Positions 33,979 to 43,381 are shown, numbered from the stretch's first letter. The stretch is DNA of 64,000 bases from Bradyrhizobium jicamae (GCF_018130695.1 NZ_JAFCJX010000017.1:1-64000), one strand, 5' to 3'. Made by a program: numbers and translations. Notes: generated from the sequence alone by a model not told the origin.

Positions 33979-35427
33979 ATGGAAAGCTCGCTTGTCATCG
34001 ACAATCGCGACGAAACCGCATCGGATGGAAGCGTGTTCGAACGGCGAGACCCGAACAGCGGCGCGGTGGTTACGCGTGCGGCCGCCGCAAGCCTGGAAGA
34101 TGTGCATCGCGCGGTGCAATCGGCCGCTGCCGCATTTCCCCGTTGGGCCAAATTCGCTCCGGGCGGAAGACGGGACATCCTGCTCAAGGCGAGCGCACTC
34201 CTGGCCGATCGCGGTACGGAGCTTCAGCGAATCATGACCGCAGAAACCGGCGCGTCGAAGCCCTGGTCCTCCTTCAATGTCCGGCTCGCGGCAGGCATGC
34301 TGCGCGAGGCGGCGTCGCTGACGACGCAGATCAAGGGCGAGATCATTCCCACCGACAAGCCTGGCTCCTTTTCATTCGCAGTCCGACGTCCGGCGGGCGT
34401 GGTTCTTTCGATCGCGCCGTGGAATGCTCCGATCATCCTCGCGGTCCGGGCCTTTGCGACGGCGATCGCGTGCGGTAATGCCGTGATCCTCAAGGCGTCG
34501 GAGATAAGCCCGGGCACGCAATACCTGTTGGCTGGAATCATGCGCGATGCCGGATTGCCGCCCGGAGTGTTGAACTTCATCACCAACGCACCCGCTGAAG
34601 CAGGCCGGGTCGTCGAAGCCTTGATTGCCGCCCCCGAGGTCCGTCGAGTCAACTTCACCGGTTCAACGAAGACGGGCCGAATCGTTGCGGAGATCGCCGC
34701 GCGCTATCTGAAGCCGGCTCTGCTCGAGCTCGGCGGCAAGGCGCCACTGTTGGTCCTCAAGGATGCCGACATCGATGACGCGGTACGTGCGGCCGCATTC
34801 GGCGCGTACATTCATCAAGGTCAGGTCTGCATGTCGACCGAGCGGATCGTGATCGACGAAGCAATTGCGGAAGAATTCGCGGCGAAGCTTGCGGCAAAAG
34901 CCAAAACGATTGTGGCGGGAAACCCGCACGTGAGCGACGTTCCGCTTGGCTCCCTCATCAGCGCCGACTCCGCAGGACGTGTCGGCGCACTGGTCAACGA
35001 TGCGGTCTCGAAAGGGGCAAAGCTGCTCGCAGGCGGCCGGATCGACGGTCCCGTCATGGATGCCACCCTGCTGGACCACGTGACGCCGGACATGCAGATC
35101 TATTCCGAGGAGTCATTTGGGCCGGTCGCCTGCATCGTTCGCGTACGCGACACCGGACAAGCCATTCACGTCGCAAACGATACGGAATATGGCCTCTCCT
35201 GCGGCATCTTCACGCGCGATGTCAAGCTTGCGATGGAGATCGCTGAGCGACTCAACTTCGGCTGCTGCCACATCAATGGCCCGACCGTTCACGATGAGCC
35301 GCAGGTGCCGCTCGGCGGGATGAAGGCGAGCGGATACGGCCGGTTCGGTGGTCAACCAGGCGTCAACGAATTCACGGAAGTGCAGTGGATCACGATTGAG
35401 GATCCAAAGCAGCACTACCCGATCTGA
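33979..35427 (+). CDS. Aldehyde dehydrogenase (benzaldehyde/vanillin dehydrogenase-like)
   Basis: A 482-residue NAD(P)-dependent aldehyde dehydrogenase. The general-base Glu is E250 in LELGGKAP and the catalytic Cys is C284 in QGQVCMSTER. The oxyanion Asn lies in SIAPWNAP. The protein ends with the ALDH oligomerisation strand (GVNEFTEVQWITIE). ATG at 33979 has GGGGAGAC upstream. It is first in an operon with a CrtI-like flavoprotein, a small protein and an iron alcohol dehydrogenase, under the divergent TetR. The paired alcohol and aldehyde dehydrogenases suggest oxidation of an alcohol through its aldehyde to an acid; aromatic aldehyde preference is inferred from family resemblance. Confidence 0.92.
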   Translation: MESSLVIDNRDETASDGSVFERRDPNSGAVVTRAAAASLEDVHRAVQSAAAAFPRWAKFAPGGRRDILLKASALLADRGTELQRIMTAETGASKPWSSFNVRLAAGMLREAASLTTQIKGEIIPTDKPGSFSFAVRRPAGVVLSIAPWNAPIILAVRAFATAIACGNAVILKASEISPGTQYLLAGIMRDAGLPPGVLNFITNAPAEAGRVVEALIAAPEVRRVNFTGSTKTGRIVAEIAARYLKPALLELGGKAPLLVLKDADIDDAVRAAAFGAYIHQGQVCMSTERIVIDEAIAEEFAAKLAAKAKTIVAGNPHVSDVPLGSLISADSAGRVGALVNDAVSKGAKLLAGGRIDGPVMDATLLDHVTPDMQIYSEESFGPVACIVRVRDTGQAIHVANDTEYGLSCGIFTRDVKLAMEIAERLNFGCCHINGPTVHDEPQVPLGGMKASGYGRFGGQPGVNEFTEVQWITIEDPKQHYPI

Positions 35428-35505
35428 CGGGCAGATCGGGGCCGGGCGGCGCCTCGATTAGCCCAGATGAGCACCTTGGGAAACACTTTCCGCGAGGAGA
35501 AGCGA

Positions 35506-37098
35506 GTGACAACGGACGTGTATGACTTTGTGGTGATCGGTTCCGGTCATAACGGCTTGACGACGGCTGCCTATCTCGCCAAGGCCGGGCAAAAGGTCCT
35601 GATACTCGAACGTAACGAATGGTATGGCGGTGGCGTCGTCACTAAGGAGCTCTTCGCGCCTGGTTTCAAGTTCGATCTACACTCGTCGCTGCACGTCAAT
35701 ATCCAAGCGAATCCGCTCGTCTTAAATGACGAGCTTGAGCTGCGATCCAAGTACGGGTTGAAGTACCTTTACCCGGACGCTGTCTACTCGACGATGTTCG
35801 ACGACCATACCTGCCTCGTCACTTACAAGGATGTGGAGCGCACCTGCGAGTCAATCGCCCGCATCTCGCCACGAGACGCCGAGTCGTACCGTCGGTTCGC
35901 CTCGATGAGCATGAAGATCGTCCCGCTTGTCACCCAGAGCCTTTTTGTGCCGCCGCCACCACAAGGGCAGTTCTTTGCACTTCTGGACCAGAGCATCGAA
36001 GGCCAGGAGATCTTCAGGGCCTTGCAGATGAGCAAGCTCGAGATTTGCCGGGAATGGTTCGAGAACGAGAAGGTGATGATCCACCTACTGAAATTCGCGG
36101 CCGAGACGCTCACGGCTCCCGAGGACAAAGGCACCGGTTTCATCCTCTACACAATGCCGGGAATGGTCCATACCTATCCGATCGGCATCCCTGTCGGGGG
36201 AAGTGGCGCACTTGTTGATGCGCTCATCCGGTGCCTGACTGCACACGGCGCAGAATTTCGCGATCGGTCTGACGTCACGAAGGTTCTCGTCGAAAATGGG
36301 CGCGCTGTCGGCGTGCGTCTCGCCGACGGCCGAACCATTCGCGCCAGAAACGGCATCGTCGGCCAGATCCATCCCTGGCTGCTCGGGGAAATGGTCGACG
36401 GCTTAGATCAGGGAATGGTCTCGCGAGCCAAGCGCACGCAAACTGGCTCGTTTGGGATCATGCCGCAGCACATGGCGCTCAAGGAGCGTCCCAAGTATCG
36501 CGCCGGCGACGAGGCGGGTCGAGTCATTCTTGCTAACTATGCGCCATCAACACTCGAGCGCTTTCTCCGCGTCTTCGATAATTTCAGGTATGGCGACATG
36601 TGGGCTGAAGGGTCAGACGACACAATCCTAGCGTCGCACATGCAGTGCCAGTTCGACGAGACGCAGGTGCCGGCCGGGAAGGCGGCCATCACGGTCTATG
36701 GTTTCGGCCCGTTCGAGCTGCGCGGCGGCGGCGCAGCCGCTTGGGACGAACGCCAGCAGGAGATCGGCGACTGGCTCTTGGAGAGGTATCGGCATTATAC
36801 CCTGAACGTGACGGGCGAGAACATCATCGGTCGGCGCTTCGACACACCGCTGGAAATCTCGCGGCACTCACCGATGTTCCAGCGGGGTGACGTAAGCGGA
36901 CTGGGTGAGTACCTCCATCAAATCGGCGCACACAGGCCGACGCCGGAACTGTCGAAACTGACGGTACCAGGCGCGGAGCGCCTTTACTTGACGGGCACCG
37001 CCATCAACGTCTCCAGCGTGAGCGGAGCTGGGCGCGCAACGGCGATCAAAATCTGCGGCGATCTCGGAATCAAGTTCGACAAGCTGATCGCGGGGTAG
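35506..37098 (+). CDS. FAD-dependent oxidoreductase, phytoene-desaturase-like
   Basis: A 530-residue flavoprotein of the CrtI/carotenoid-desaturase-like NAD(P)/FAD oxidoreductase family. The FAD loop VIGSGHNGLTTAAYLAKAG starts near residue 9, with VLILERNEWYGGG as the ribose-binding Glu and GG segment. The C-terminus has LYLTGTAINVSSVSGAGRAT, the second FAD contact. GTG at 35506 is preferred because GAGGAGA lies 6-12 bases upstream; ATG at 35467 lacks a site. It lies between the ALDH gene and a small gene that starts four bases after its stop. There are no carotenoid genes nearby, so it more likely oxidises a catabolic intermediate. Confidence 0.88.
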   Translation: MTTDVYDFVVIGSGHNGLTTAAYLAKAGQKVLILERNEWYGGGVVTKELFAPGFKFDLHSSLHVNIQANPLVLNDELELRSKYGLKYLYPDAVYSTMFDDHTCLVTYKDVERTCESIARISPRDAESYRRFASMSMKIVPLVTQSLFVPPPPQGQFFALLDQSIEGQEIFRALQMSKLEICREWFENEKVMIHLLKFAAETLTAPEDKGTGFILYTMPGMVHTYPIGIPVGGSGALVDALIRCLTAHGAEFRDRSDVTKVLVENGRAVGVRLADGRTIRARNGIVGQIHPWLLGEMVDGLDQGMVSRAKRTQTGSFGIMPQHMALKERPKYRAGDEAGRVILANYAPSTLERFLRVFDNFRYGDMWAEGSDDTILASHMQCQFDETQVPAGKAAITVYGFGPFELRGGGAAAWDERQQEIGDWLLERYRHYTLNVTGENIIGRRFDTPLEISRHSPMFQRGDVSGLGEYLHQIGAHRPTPELSKLTVPGAERLYLTGTAINVSSVSGAGRATAIKICGDLGIKFDKLIAG

Positions 37099-37101
37099 CC
37101 G

Positions 37102-37317
37102 ATGAAATTCTACACGCCGGAGAAAAACGAACTAATTGAGATTACGGAGGTCGAGCCGCACCCCAATGGCCTGCTCGTCGGCGGCCGGATCATGGGCGCA
37201 ATGCCCATGAAGGCGATACTTCGGCCCGAGGAGTTGCGCGGAGCTTTTCGCTTTGCCAGCGCGGCGGTCGTGCTGCGCCTGCTCAGGATGCTCTTTGCTC
37301 GCAGCACGCGAGGGTGA
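37102..37317 (+). CDS. Small conserved-looking hypothetical protein
   Basis: A 71-residue protein starting 4 bases after the flavoprotein stop and ending just before the iron alcohol dehydrogenase, so it is clearly an operon member. The N-terminal half (FYTPEKNELIEITEVEPHPN) and GLLVGGRIMGAMPMKAIL look structured. The C-terminus is basic and may form an amphipathic helix (RFASAAVVLRLLRMLFARST). I do not recognise the family. An accessory subunit of the flavoprotein is a reasonable guess. Confidence 0.6.
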   Translation: MKFYTPEKNELIEITEVEPHPNGLLVGGRIMGAMPMKAILRPEELRGAFRFASAAVVLRLLRMLFARSTRG

Positions 37318-37323
37318 CGTACA

Positions 37324-38439
37324 GTGTCTCTCATGATGGTTCTTCCCAAGCTCGTTTTCGGCATCGGAGCGCGCCGGGAGCTCGCAAGCGAACTAGCATT
37401 GCTACGAGTCGAGCGGCCATTTCTCATGACGGATCGAGGCATTGTGCAATGCGGCGTTTTCGACCAGGTCGCGGAGACTCTTCACGACCGCGACCCATCA
37501 TTGTTCGACACAGTACCCGAAAATCCGACATACGATGCGGTCGACCGGGCGGCGCAGCATTACAAGGCGAACCGCTGTGACGGTATCGTTGCAGTTGGTG
37601 GTGGATCCGTCATCGATACGGCAAAGCTTGTAGCCGTGCTCGGAGCGCACAGTGGTCGCGCGGAAACCTATGTTGGCCACTCGGAGCGAATTACCAACGG
37701 CGCGTCCCCTCTGATCGTTCTCCCGACGACTGCAGGGACCGGCAGCGAGGCCTCGCCGGACGCAGGAATTCACCCGGATTCTTGTTCGATCTCATCAGGC
37801 ATCTCATCACCTCTCGTCGTTCCAAAGGTCGCCATCTGTGACCCGGCGCTCACGGCTACCCTTCCTAAATGGCTGACGGCAGCGACGGGTCTTGATGCGT
37901 TGTCTCACTGCATAGAGGGCTATCTCTCCACCACGATCGCGCCGCCGATTGATGCGATGGCTTTGGATGGCATACGTCGCATCTGGCAATATCTTCCACG
38001 CGCTACCATGGACGGAACCGATTTAGTTGCCCGCTCGGAAGTCATGATGGCTGCTTTTGAAGGGGGGGCAGCGATTGCAAAAGGGCTTGGACCAGGGCAC
38101 GCGATTGCTATCAGTTGCGGCGATCAGGGCCTGCATCACGGTGTGTTGAGCGCGCTCGGTTTGATCGCGAGCCTTGAGCTCATGCAGGAGCATGTTCCCG
38201 ATCGGGTGAGGAATGTGGGTGACGCCATGGGACTGGAGCCCCGCTCGTCTGTGGCCGCTGAAATCCGCGCACTGATGACGAAACTCGAACTCCCCACATC
38301 GCTTGCCCAGCTTGGATACGAGGTCGCGGATTTGGATGCCCTCGCCCATCGGGCCTCGGTAAGTCACTTCAATCAGACCAGTCCGTTCATTCCGGACACG
38401 CAAGAGTTCGTACAAATGATTAGTGGGATCCTGCGTTGA
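37324..38439 (+). CDS. Iron-containing alcohol dehydrogenase
   Basis: A 371-residue group III (metal-dependent) alcohol dehydrogenase. The NAD-binding GGGS motif is at residues 92-95. The metal ligands map to D191 and H195 (TGLDALSHCIEGY), H259 (GPGHAIAI) and H271 or H272 (GLHHG). PTTAGTGSEAS is the other family landmark. GTG at 37324 or ATG at 37333 could start it; both lie 7-16 bases after the previous gene. In this operon it would oxidise an alcohol to the aldehyde taken by the first-gene ALDH, or reduce a keto intermediate. Maleylacetate reductase is a less likely relative. Confidence 0.92.
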   Translation: MSLMMVLPKLVFGIGARRELASELALLRVERPFLMTDRGIVQCGVFDQVAETLHDRDPSLFDTVPENPTYDAVDRAAQHYKANRCDGIVAVGGGSVIDTAKLVAVLGAHSGRAETYVGHSERITNGASPLIVLPTTAGTGSEASPDAGIHPDSCSISSGISSPLVVPKVAICDPALTATLPKWLTAATGLDALSHCIEGYLSTTIAPPIDAMALDGIRRIWQYLPRATMDGTDLVARSEVMMAAFEGGAAIAKGLGPGHAIAISCGDQGLHHGVLSALGLIASLELMQEHVPDRVRNVGDAMGLEPRSSVAAEIRALMTKLELPTSLAQLGYEVADLDALAHRASVSHFNQTSPFIPDTQEFVQMISGILR

Positions 38440-38536
38440 CATGCGCATGGACTCAGCTGAGCGTGAGTTGCGCGACTAAGTTGGCGCTCCGAAAAGGAAG
38501 ATTGGTGAACTTTCAAAACTATTATACTTGCGCGAC

Positions 38537-38557
38537 TACACTAGTCGGTATAGTGTA
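38537..38557. promoter_or_regulatory. Shared-motif operator upstream of the outer-membrane protein gene
   Basis: Inverted repeat TACACTA-GTCGGTA-TAGTGTA with perfect 7-base arms, 68-88 bases upstream of the start at 38625. It agrees at 18 of 21 positions with the site upstream of the paralogous gene at 60470-61248, and at 16 of 21 with the site at 55043-55063. Confidence 0.6.
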
Positions 38558-38624
38558 TTTCAAAAGTTGGCGAGCGGAGAGGAGCCGGTCGCGGGAGATC
38601 AAAAACCTAACTAGGGGGAACAAC

Positions 38625-39737
38625 ATGAGGCATCGCACCGCAATTTTTGCACTCTCTCTTTTTTCGTTCGGGGAGAGCGCATTCGCTGCGGATCTTCCTG
38701 TTAAGACTCCAGCCACACCACCTGATGTCCCGTTCTTTTTGCTGATCGACGACCGCGTGACGTTTGCCTGGATGCCAAATGGGAAGGAGCCCAACACTTA
38801 CTCGGTACGTCCGGACGGAAGCATCAACACAAGCATAGCTAAGCAAGTCTACGCTTTCACACATTTCGATATTTGGCGTTACGGCACAAACTTCGTGAAC
38901 ATCTCATTGACGAAGAGCGATCATAACGAACCAGCAAATCCATGCACGAACGTTGGTGTCATACTCAATCCCGCTAATGGTACGACGACAGCAGCCGCTT
39001 GCGAGGGAGCAACCGACGTTTACGCGATAGTCAGATCTACTCTCGGGTGGAACGAGCTCTTTGGCACCAAGGCCTTCACATACGGGCCTCTCCGTAACAT
39101 CTCGTTTGAGGGTGGCTTGGACGCCGGCACCAAAGACAACCGGCTGGCCCCCGCTAAGAGAGCCCTCGTCTCAGGCCTGCAGTTTCAATTTGATCTGCCA
39201 TATAAGGGGTTTTTCAATGTGGCTCCCCTGCTGTCTTGGGAGTTCGCCAATCACCACGGCTTTGCCCAGTGCGGAAGCGGCTTCTCCGGCCCAGTACCGG
39301 GTGTCAATTGCCTGATCGATGGCCATCGAAGCTACAAGCCAACTTGGGCAATCGAAACCAACTACTATATGGACTTGGGGTTCTTGCCCGAAAATATGCA
39401 ATACTTCTCCGTCAGCGGACGTGCTGCTTGGTACGGCCCGAAAGGCCCGGAGCTAAGTCCGCTGCCGTACAATCCGCTTCCAGCAGCAGCGCCTTCAAAT
39501 ATTCAGACTGCGATAGAATTCAATTCGGAACCAATCCGATTGACGTTTGACGCTTCAAAAGCTGCGTTCGGTCCGAAATACTCACACTTTATCGATGTTT
39601 GGGTGGCTTATCGCTACTGGCAAAACAAATATGGTGCAGATCATAAATTAAGCCGATATTGCAACTTTTCGCCTGGTGTAAGCAATGGCACGTGCACGGA
39701 ATCGTCGGTCTATAGCGGCATCTCAATGAAGTTCTGA
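38625..39737 (+). CDS. Outer-membrane beta-barrel (channel-like) protein
   Basis: A 370-residue exported protein. A signal peptide (MRHRTAIFALSLFSFGESAFA) precedes ADLPVKTP, a rhizobial outer-membrane protein start. The mature chain alternates polar and hydrophobic residues with many aromatics and ends in Phe (GISMKF), the barrel-assembly signature. The FDIWRYGTNFVNISLTKSDH pattern resembles nucleoside-channel (Tsx)-like barrels, but the family call is tentative. ATG at 38625 follows AGGGGGAAC. It is monocistronic, with a terminator at 39777. A broken paralogue lies at 60470-61248 behind the same operator. The likely role is uptake of a hydrophobic or aromatic substrate across the outer membrane. 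Confidence 0.85.
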   Translation: MRHRTAIFALSLFSFGESAFAADLPVKTPATPPDVPFFLLIDDRVTFAWMPNGKEPNTYSVRPDGSINTSIAKQVYAFTHFDIWRYGTNFVNISLTKSDHNEPANPCTNVGVILNPANGTTTAAACEGATDVYAIVRSTLGWNELFGTKAFTYGPLRNISFEGGLDAGTKDNRLAPAKRALVSGLQFQFDLPYKGFFNVAPLLSWEFANHHGFAQCGSGFSGPVPGVNCLIDGHRSYKPTWAIETNYYMDLGFLPENMQYFSVSGRAAWYGPKGPELSPLPYNPLPAAAPSNIQTAIEFNSEPIRLTFDASKAAFGPKYSHFIDVWVAYRYWQNKYGADHKLSRYCNFSPGVSNGTCTESSVYSGISMKF

Positions 39738-39776
39738 GCATTCCTTCGACAAACCTCCCGAAGGGATCGACTTGGT

Positions 39777-39807
39777 GCCGCAGGTGCTCCCGCGGCCCCT
39801 TTTTTTT
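39777..39807 (+). terminator. Rho-independent terminator after the outer-membrane protein gene
   Basis: Stem GCCGC/GCGGC with a 10-base loop, followed by CCC and a run of eight T, starting 40 bases after the stop codon at 39737. The stretch from 39808 to 40085 holds no other gene I can support. Confidence 0.75.
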
Positions 39808-40085
39808 GCTTGAGACACTAGGTTGTTGGTGTGGGATGGCGGGGATGTCACGCAACGTCGAACATAATGTTCTCGCCGCGGCGTATTTGGCGCTTCGGCT
39901 TAAATAGTCCAGACGAGCCGGATACCATGAGAAGGAGAAATCGTTTTGCCAATGATACTCTAATGAGTCGTGCAAACTAGGGCTGGGCGCGGTTGTTGCG
40001 TCCTGGATGAGTTATCGTTCAGCGGCGCGCCGAACCCATGAACTGGGCGCGCGGCAAAGCTTGTATGAGCGTTGGAGCTTCGAAA

Positions 40086-40886
40086 ATGCCAATCTGCAAA
40101 GTGAATGGAATCGAGCTTTATTACGACGAGATCGGAACAGGAACTCCAGTCATGCTCATCACAGGTCTAGGTGGTGTCGGAGCGGCATGGGGTCCTCAAA
40201 TTTCTCTTTTCGGCAACAAGTTCAGAACTATCGTTCCCGATCATAGGGGGCGAGGAAGATCGACCATGACGATGGAGGGGCATGAAATCGATCAACTCGC
40301 CTCCGATATGGCGGAATGCTTGCGTAAAACCCGGGCCGCTCCAGCACACCTCGTCGGATCATCATTGGGGGGCGCGATCGCTTTAAGAATGGCGCTGGAT
40401 CATCCGGACGTCGTACGGTCGCTCACTTTGGTCGCCTCATTGGCAAAGAGCGACGAATACATCAAGCGTTGGTTTAGGTTCAGAACGCTGGTCGTCGAAA
40501 GACTGGGCCATGAGGTCGAAGTCGAACTGATGTTGCTTCTGTTACACAGCCCGACCTATCTGCGAGAGCATTGGAGCGCGATCGAAGAGTTTGAGAAGGC
40601 ATTTAAAGCAGCGCCGTCATCGACACAGATCGAGGTCGCCCGGATGGATATGGTGATGCGTCACGATTGTCTGGCGCAGCTGAGCGAAATAAAGGTGCCG
40701 GCGCTGATTCTTGCTGGCGCTGATGACGCCATCACTCCACCATATCTATCCGAGCAGTTGTCGGCGGGGATTGCGGCCTCGTGTTTTCGCGTGTTGGAAC
40801 GCACCGGGCATTACATTCAGATCGAACGGCCCGAATTGTTTTTCGAGATCGTGGGAGATTTCATCGAAGGATTGGAGCGCCGCTAG
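40086..40886 (+). CDS. Alpha/beta hydrolase (enol-lactonase-like)
   Basis: A 266-residue alpha/beta hydrolase. Features are LITGLGGVGAAWG (oxyanion region), the nucleophile elbow VGSSLGGAIAL with Ser, ILAGADDAITPP supplying the acid, and RTGHYIQIERP supplying the His. Length and the DHRGRGRST loop resemble 3-oxoadipate enol-lactonases and meta-cleavage hydrolases. ATG at 40086 has TTGGAG upstream; an ATG at 40065 is an alternative. It is isolated, between the outer-membrane protein and a dead cyclase gene, so the pathway is uncertain. Confidence 0.9.
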   Translation: MPICKVNGIELYYDEIGTGTPVMLITGLGGVGAAWGPQISLFGNKFRTIVPDHRGRGRSTMTMEGHEIDQLASDMAECLRKTRAAPAHLVGSSLGGAIALRMALDHPDVVRSLTLVASLAKSDEYIKRWFRFRTLVVERLGHEVEVELMLLLLHSPTYLREHWSAIEEFEKAFKAAPSSTQIEVARMDMVMRHDCLAQLSEIKVPALILAGADDAITPPYLSEQLSAGIAASCFRVLERTGHYIQIERPELFFEIVGDFIEGLERR

Positions 40887-40999
40887 TTCATTCGTGGACT
40901 CAAGCGCAGGGTTCCGGAAGATCAAGGGACGGTTCCTCCTGAGCCATCGGTACTCTGCCTCACAAATTGTATAAGATTGCTGAATTCGGCAAGCCGCGC

Positions 41000-41518
41000 T
41001 GGCTTGCCCTCGCCGCAAATGTTCAAGCAGATAACGCGTCGCCTCTCACCCCGTACCGCAGCCGCGGCCGGCATAGTCGTCGTGTCGGTAGTGCGTGCCT
41101 GCAGCGGTGTTGATGAGCACGATATCGAACGACTGCAATTCGGGCCCGATCCGGGCAAGCTCCGTCTCCACATCCAAAGCCGAGTAGACATAGCCGGCCT
41201 TGCCGCGAACATCCAACTTTACGCCTGGCGGAAAGCACCAGTCGAGCGAGATTTGATCGTCTCGTGGCCGGTCGTCCACGATCCAAGGGCGAGTGGCATG
41301 CCAAGGCGCATCGAATGAGCGTCGTTATGCGTCCTCATCTGTACCCTTCTCAAATGCCGAAGCTCGCCGTCCCGCACTCGATCGGGTCTCAAGTGCACCA
41401 TGAGTTCGTCCTCGCGCAGCGTGTGCTTGTGGCCGAAATACTGGATGTGGGGCTCGAGGCCCCGCGAATCTGACTCGATGCTGGCTCCGAGCGGCGCTGA
41501 GATATAGACAAAGCGCAT
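41000..41518 (-). pseudogene. Cyclase-family (PF04199) protein, frameshifted
   Basis: Minus-strand fragments reconstruct a cyclase-family hydrolase: start MRFVYISAPLGASIESD at 41518, QMRTHNDAH (the metal motif region), then in another frame ISLDWCFPPGVKLDVR, RIGPELQSFDIVLINTAAG, YRHDDYAGRGCG, and after a further shift RYLLEHLRRG. At least two frameshifts break it and the C-terminus is lost. It is a different subfamily from the intact cyclase at 13952. It may once have led the Rieske-type cluster downstream of it on the same strand. Confidence 0.75.
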
Positions 41519-41780
41519 CGTCGATTGCCATCTTGAGAAGCTGCATAATCTTAGAGCGTTTACCGCATCACGGCTGTATGGTGTGCTGCTTTCCGGTCAA
41601 GGTCGAACGCGCGTCCCCTGGCTGGACGCAGGCTGTTTCGCCGGGACCAGGATGTCCGGTTCATTAGTGGCTGTTGCCCCTAGCCGGGTGATATCGTTCG
41701 GTGTGCTGTTCTTAGGAATGCCGCTCAATCGTCCTTCTCGACCATTCAACAAATTGATCATGGACGGAGTGCCAGAGAAT

Positions 41781-42234
41781 TTACCTCCAGCTCCCGAATC
41801 GCCGCTCTCGCAGCTCAAGCAAGTCGGTCAGCACAACAAGAGTGGTCGTCAACGCACCGGCATGTTGCGCTTCCAAAACAGCATCAACCGCCTTGCGCAT
41901 AACCTGGGCAAGCGGCGCGGCTTCGATTTGCACGCGCTCGGTCGTCTCGGGTAGGAGTTTACGGCGATCGACATCGTCCCGCTCCCGGACGACGTATCCC
42001 TCCCGTACCAGCCGATCGATTACGCCGGTTATCGCACCGCTGGTTAGCCCCGTCTGTTCTGTCAAGTCACTCGGCGTGTACACTGGGCCCATGCTGACCA
42101 AATGAAGGGATTCGAGATCCGAGGAATTAAGGCCGAGGCGTCGCGCCACAGACTGAGTATGTAAAAAGACCGGCGGCTCTGAGCTCGCGCAGGGCGACGT
42201 TCAATCTCTGAATGAGGTCGCTTCTGACGCTCAG
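41781..42234 (-). pseudogene. Decayed third copy of the MarR gene
   Basis: The minus strand matches the MarR unit at 24690 but with more divergence: YTPSDLTEQTGLTSGAITGV, IDRLVREGYVVRERDDVDRR and KLLPETTERV. The N-terminal part (CTGAGCGTCAGAAGCGACC context) is out of frame because of an extra base near 42170, and the C-terminus is shortened. Similarity continues downstream to about 41640, where a tract resembles the region after copy 2. Confidence 0.75.
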
Positions 42235-42238
42235 ACTT

Positions 42239-42406
42239 TCATCTCCTTGGCGAGGCTCCGGACAGATCCTGATGCCCGCCGCTAAACATTGGCGCAAGCA
42301 GGCCGTTACTCATGAAGTTGGCGTGGGAGCGCGTGGAACGGTTGACGCGGACCGATGCGCCGAGCCAGCTCATGGCGTCGTCATATAGGCTTTGATCAAT
42401 GGTCAT
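42239..42406 (-). CDS. Short truncated reading frame after the PDR-type reductase
   Basis: A 55-residue frame starting 15 bases after the reductase stop: MTIDQSLYDDAMSWLGASVR and continuing to a stop at 42239. The N-terminus looks protein-like, but the frame ends where the MarR repeat begins, so it is probably the first part of a gene cut by that repeat. No family recognised. Confidence 0.35.
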   Translation of the reverse strand: MTIDQSLYDDAMSWLGASVRVNRSTRSHANFMSNGLLAPMFSGGHQDLSGASPRR

Positions 42407-42421
42407 GACCGAAGGCTCCGG

Positions 42422-43381
42422 TCAAAGATCAAGCACGAGAAGGGCCGTTCTAGATCGCGAGCAGCAGAGCAAGATCTGGTCGTTGGCCGCCTTTTCGTGT
42501 TCGGTGAAGTAGCTGTCGCGATGGTCCGGCACGCCCTCGATCACGCCGCACATGCAGGTGCCACAGACGCCTTGCTCGCATGACACGTCGACCTGGATTC
42601 CTGCTAGTGACAGCGCTTTGACAATGCTGATGCCCGCCGGGACCGCGATGATGCGGCCGGAGTTCGCAAGCCTCACCTTGAACCCATCGCCGGACTTGTC
42701 GACCTCGGCTTCGAAATATTCGCGATGGATATGTAGATCGGCATGACCGCGATTGCGCGCCTCCTTGACCACCCAGTCCATAAAGGCTGCGGGTCCGCAG
42801 ACATAAAGGTGGGTATCGGGCGACGGTTCTGGCAGATCTCGTCGCGGGTCGAAGCGCTGCGCGGGATCGCCGTCGTCGAAATGCAGCTGCGTCTTGCTGC
42901 GCAACGGCTCTGCCGCGAGCTCGTCGAGAAAGGCCGCCTTGGCATGTGCCCGCGCGCAATAATGCAGTGCAAAGAGTTTGCCGCCGCGCATACAATGATA
43001 GGCCATCGCAAGTAGCGGTGTGATGCCGATCCCCCCGCCGATCAAGACGGTTTGCTGCGCGTCAGTTGCCAGCGGGAAGTGGTTGCGCGGCAGTCCGATC
43101 TGCAGGCGATCGCCAGCATGAATAGCGCGATGCACGGTGGCGGAGCCGCCGCGGGATTTCGTTGCGAGCAGGATTCCCAAGCGATAGTGCGATCGATCGA
43201 ACGGATCGCCGCACAGCGAATATTGCCGTACAAGATCAGGGCCAAGATGCAGGTCGACATGCGCTCCTGCCTCGAACGGAGGCAGCGTCGTGTCCGCGTC
43301 GGCGACCAGATCGAGCACGATGATCCCGTCTGCAGGCTGGGTGCGGCGAGCAACGATGACATCAATGGTCTCAGGGGTCAT
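42422..43381 (-). CDS. PDR/VanB-type oxygenase reductase (FMN, NAD, C-terminal 2Fe-2S)
   Basis: A 319-residue phthalate-dioxygenase-reductase-type protein. It has a flavin domain with RQYSLCGDP (about 52-60), an NAD domain with TVLIGGGIGITPLLAMA, and a C-terminal plant-type ferredoxin with CEQGVCGTCMCGV and a further Cys pair in ILLCCS. It passes electrons from NADH to a Rieske oxygenase, most obviously the one at 43750. Its start overlaps the end of an upstream remnant by 11 bases, so it was translationally coupled to a now-broken gene. Confidence 0.93.
   Translation of the reverse strand: MTPETIDVIVARRTQPADGIIVLDLVADADTTLPPFEAGAHVDLHLGPDLVRQYSLCGDPFDRSHYRLGILLATKSRGGSATVHRAIHAGDRLQIGLPRNHFPLATDAQQTVLIGGGIGITPLLAMAYHCMRGGKLFALHYCARAHAKAAFLDELAAEPLRSKTQLHFDDGDPAQRFDPRRDLPEPSPDTHLYVCGPAAFMDWVVKEARNRGHADLHIHREYFEAEVDKSGDGFKVRLANSGRIIAVPAGISIVKALSLAGIQVDVSCEQGVCGTCMCGVIEGVPDHRDSYFTEHEKAANDQILLCCSRSRTALLVLDL

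Noticed and set aside
35467..35505. Upstream ATG start for the CrtI-like flavoprotein
   Set aside because: No ribosome-binding site, whereas GTG 35506 follows GAGGAGA and begins directly before the FAD loop as expected.
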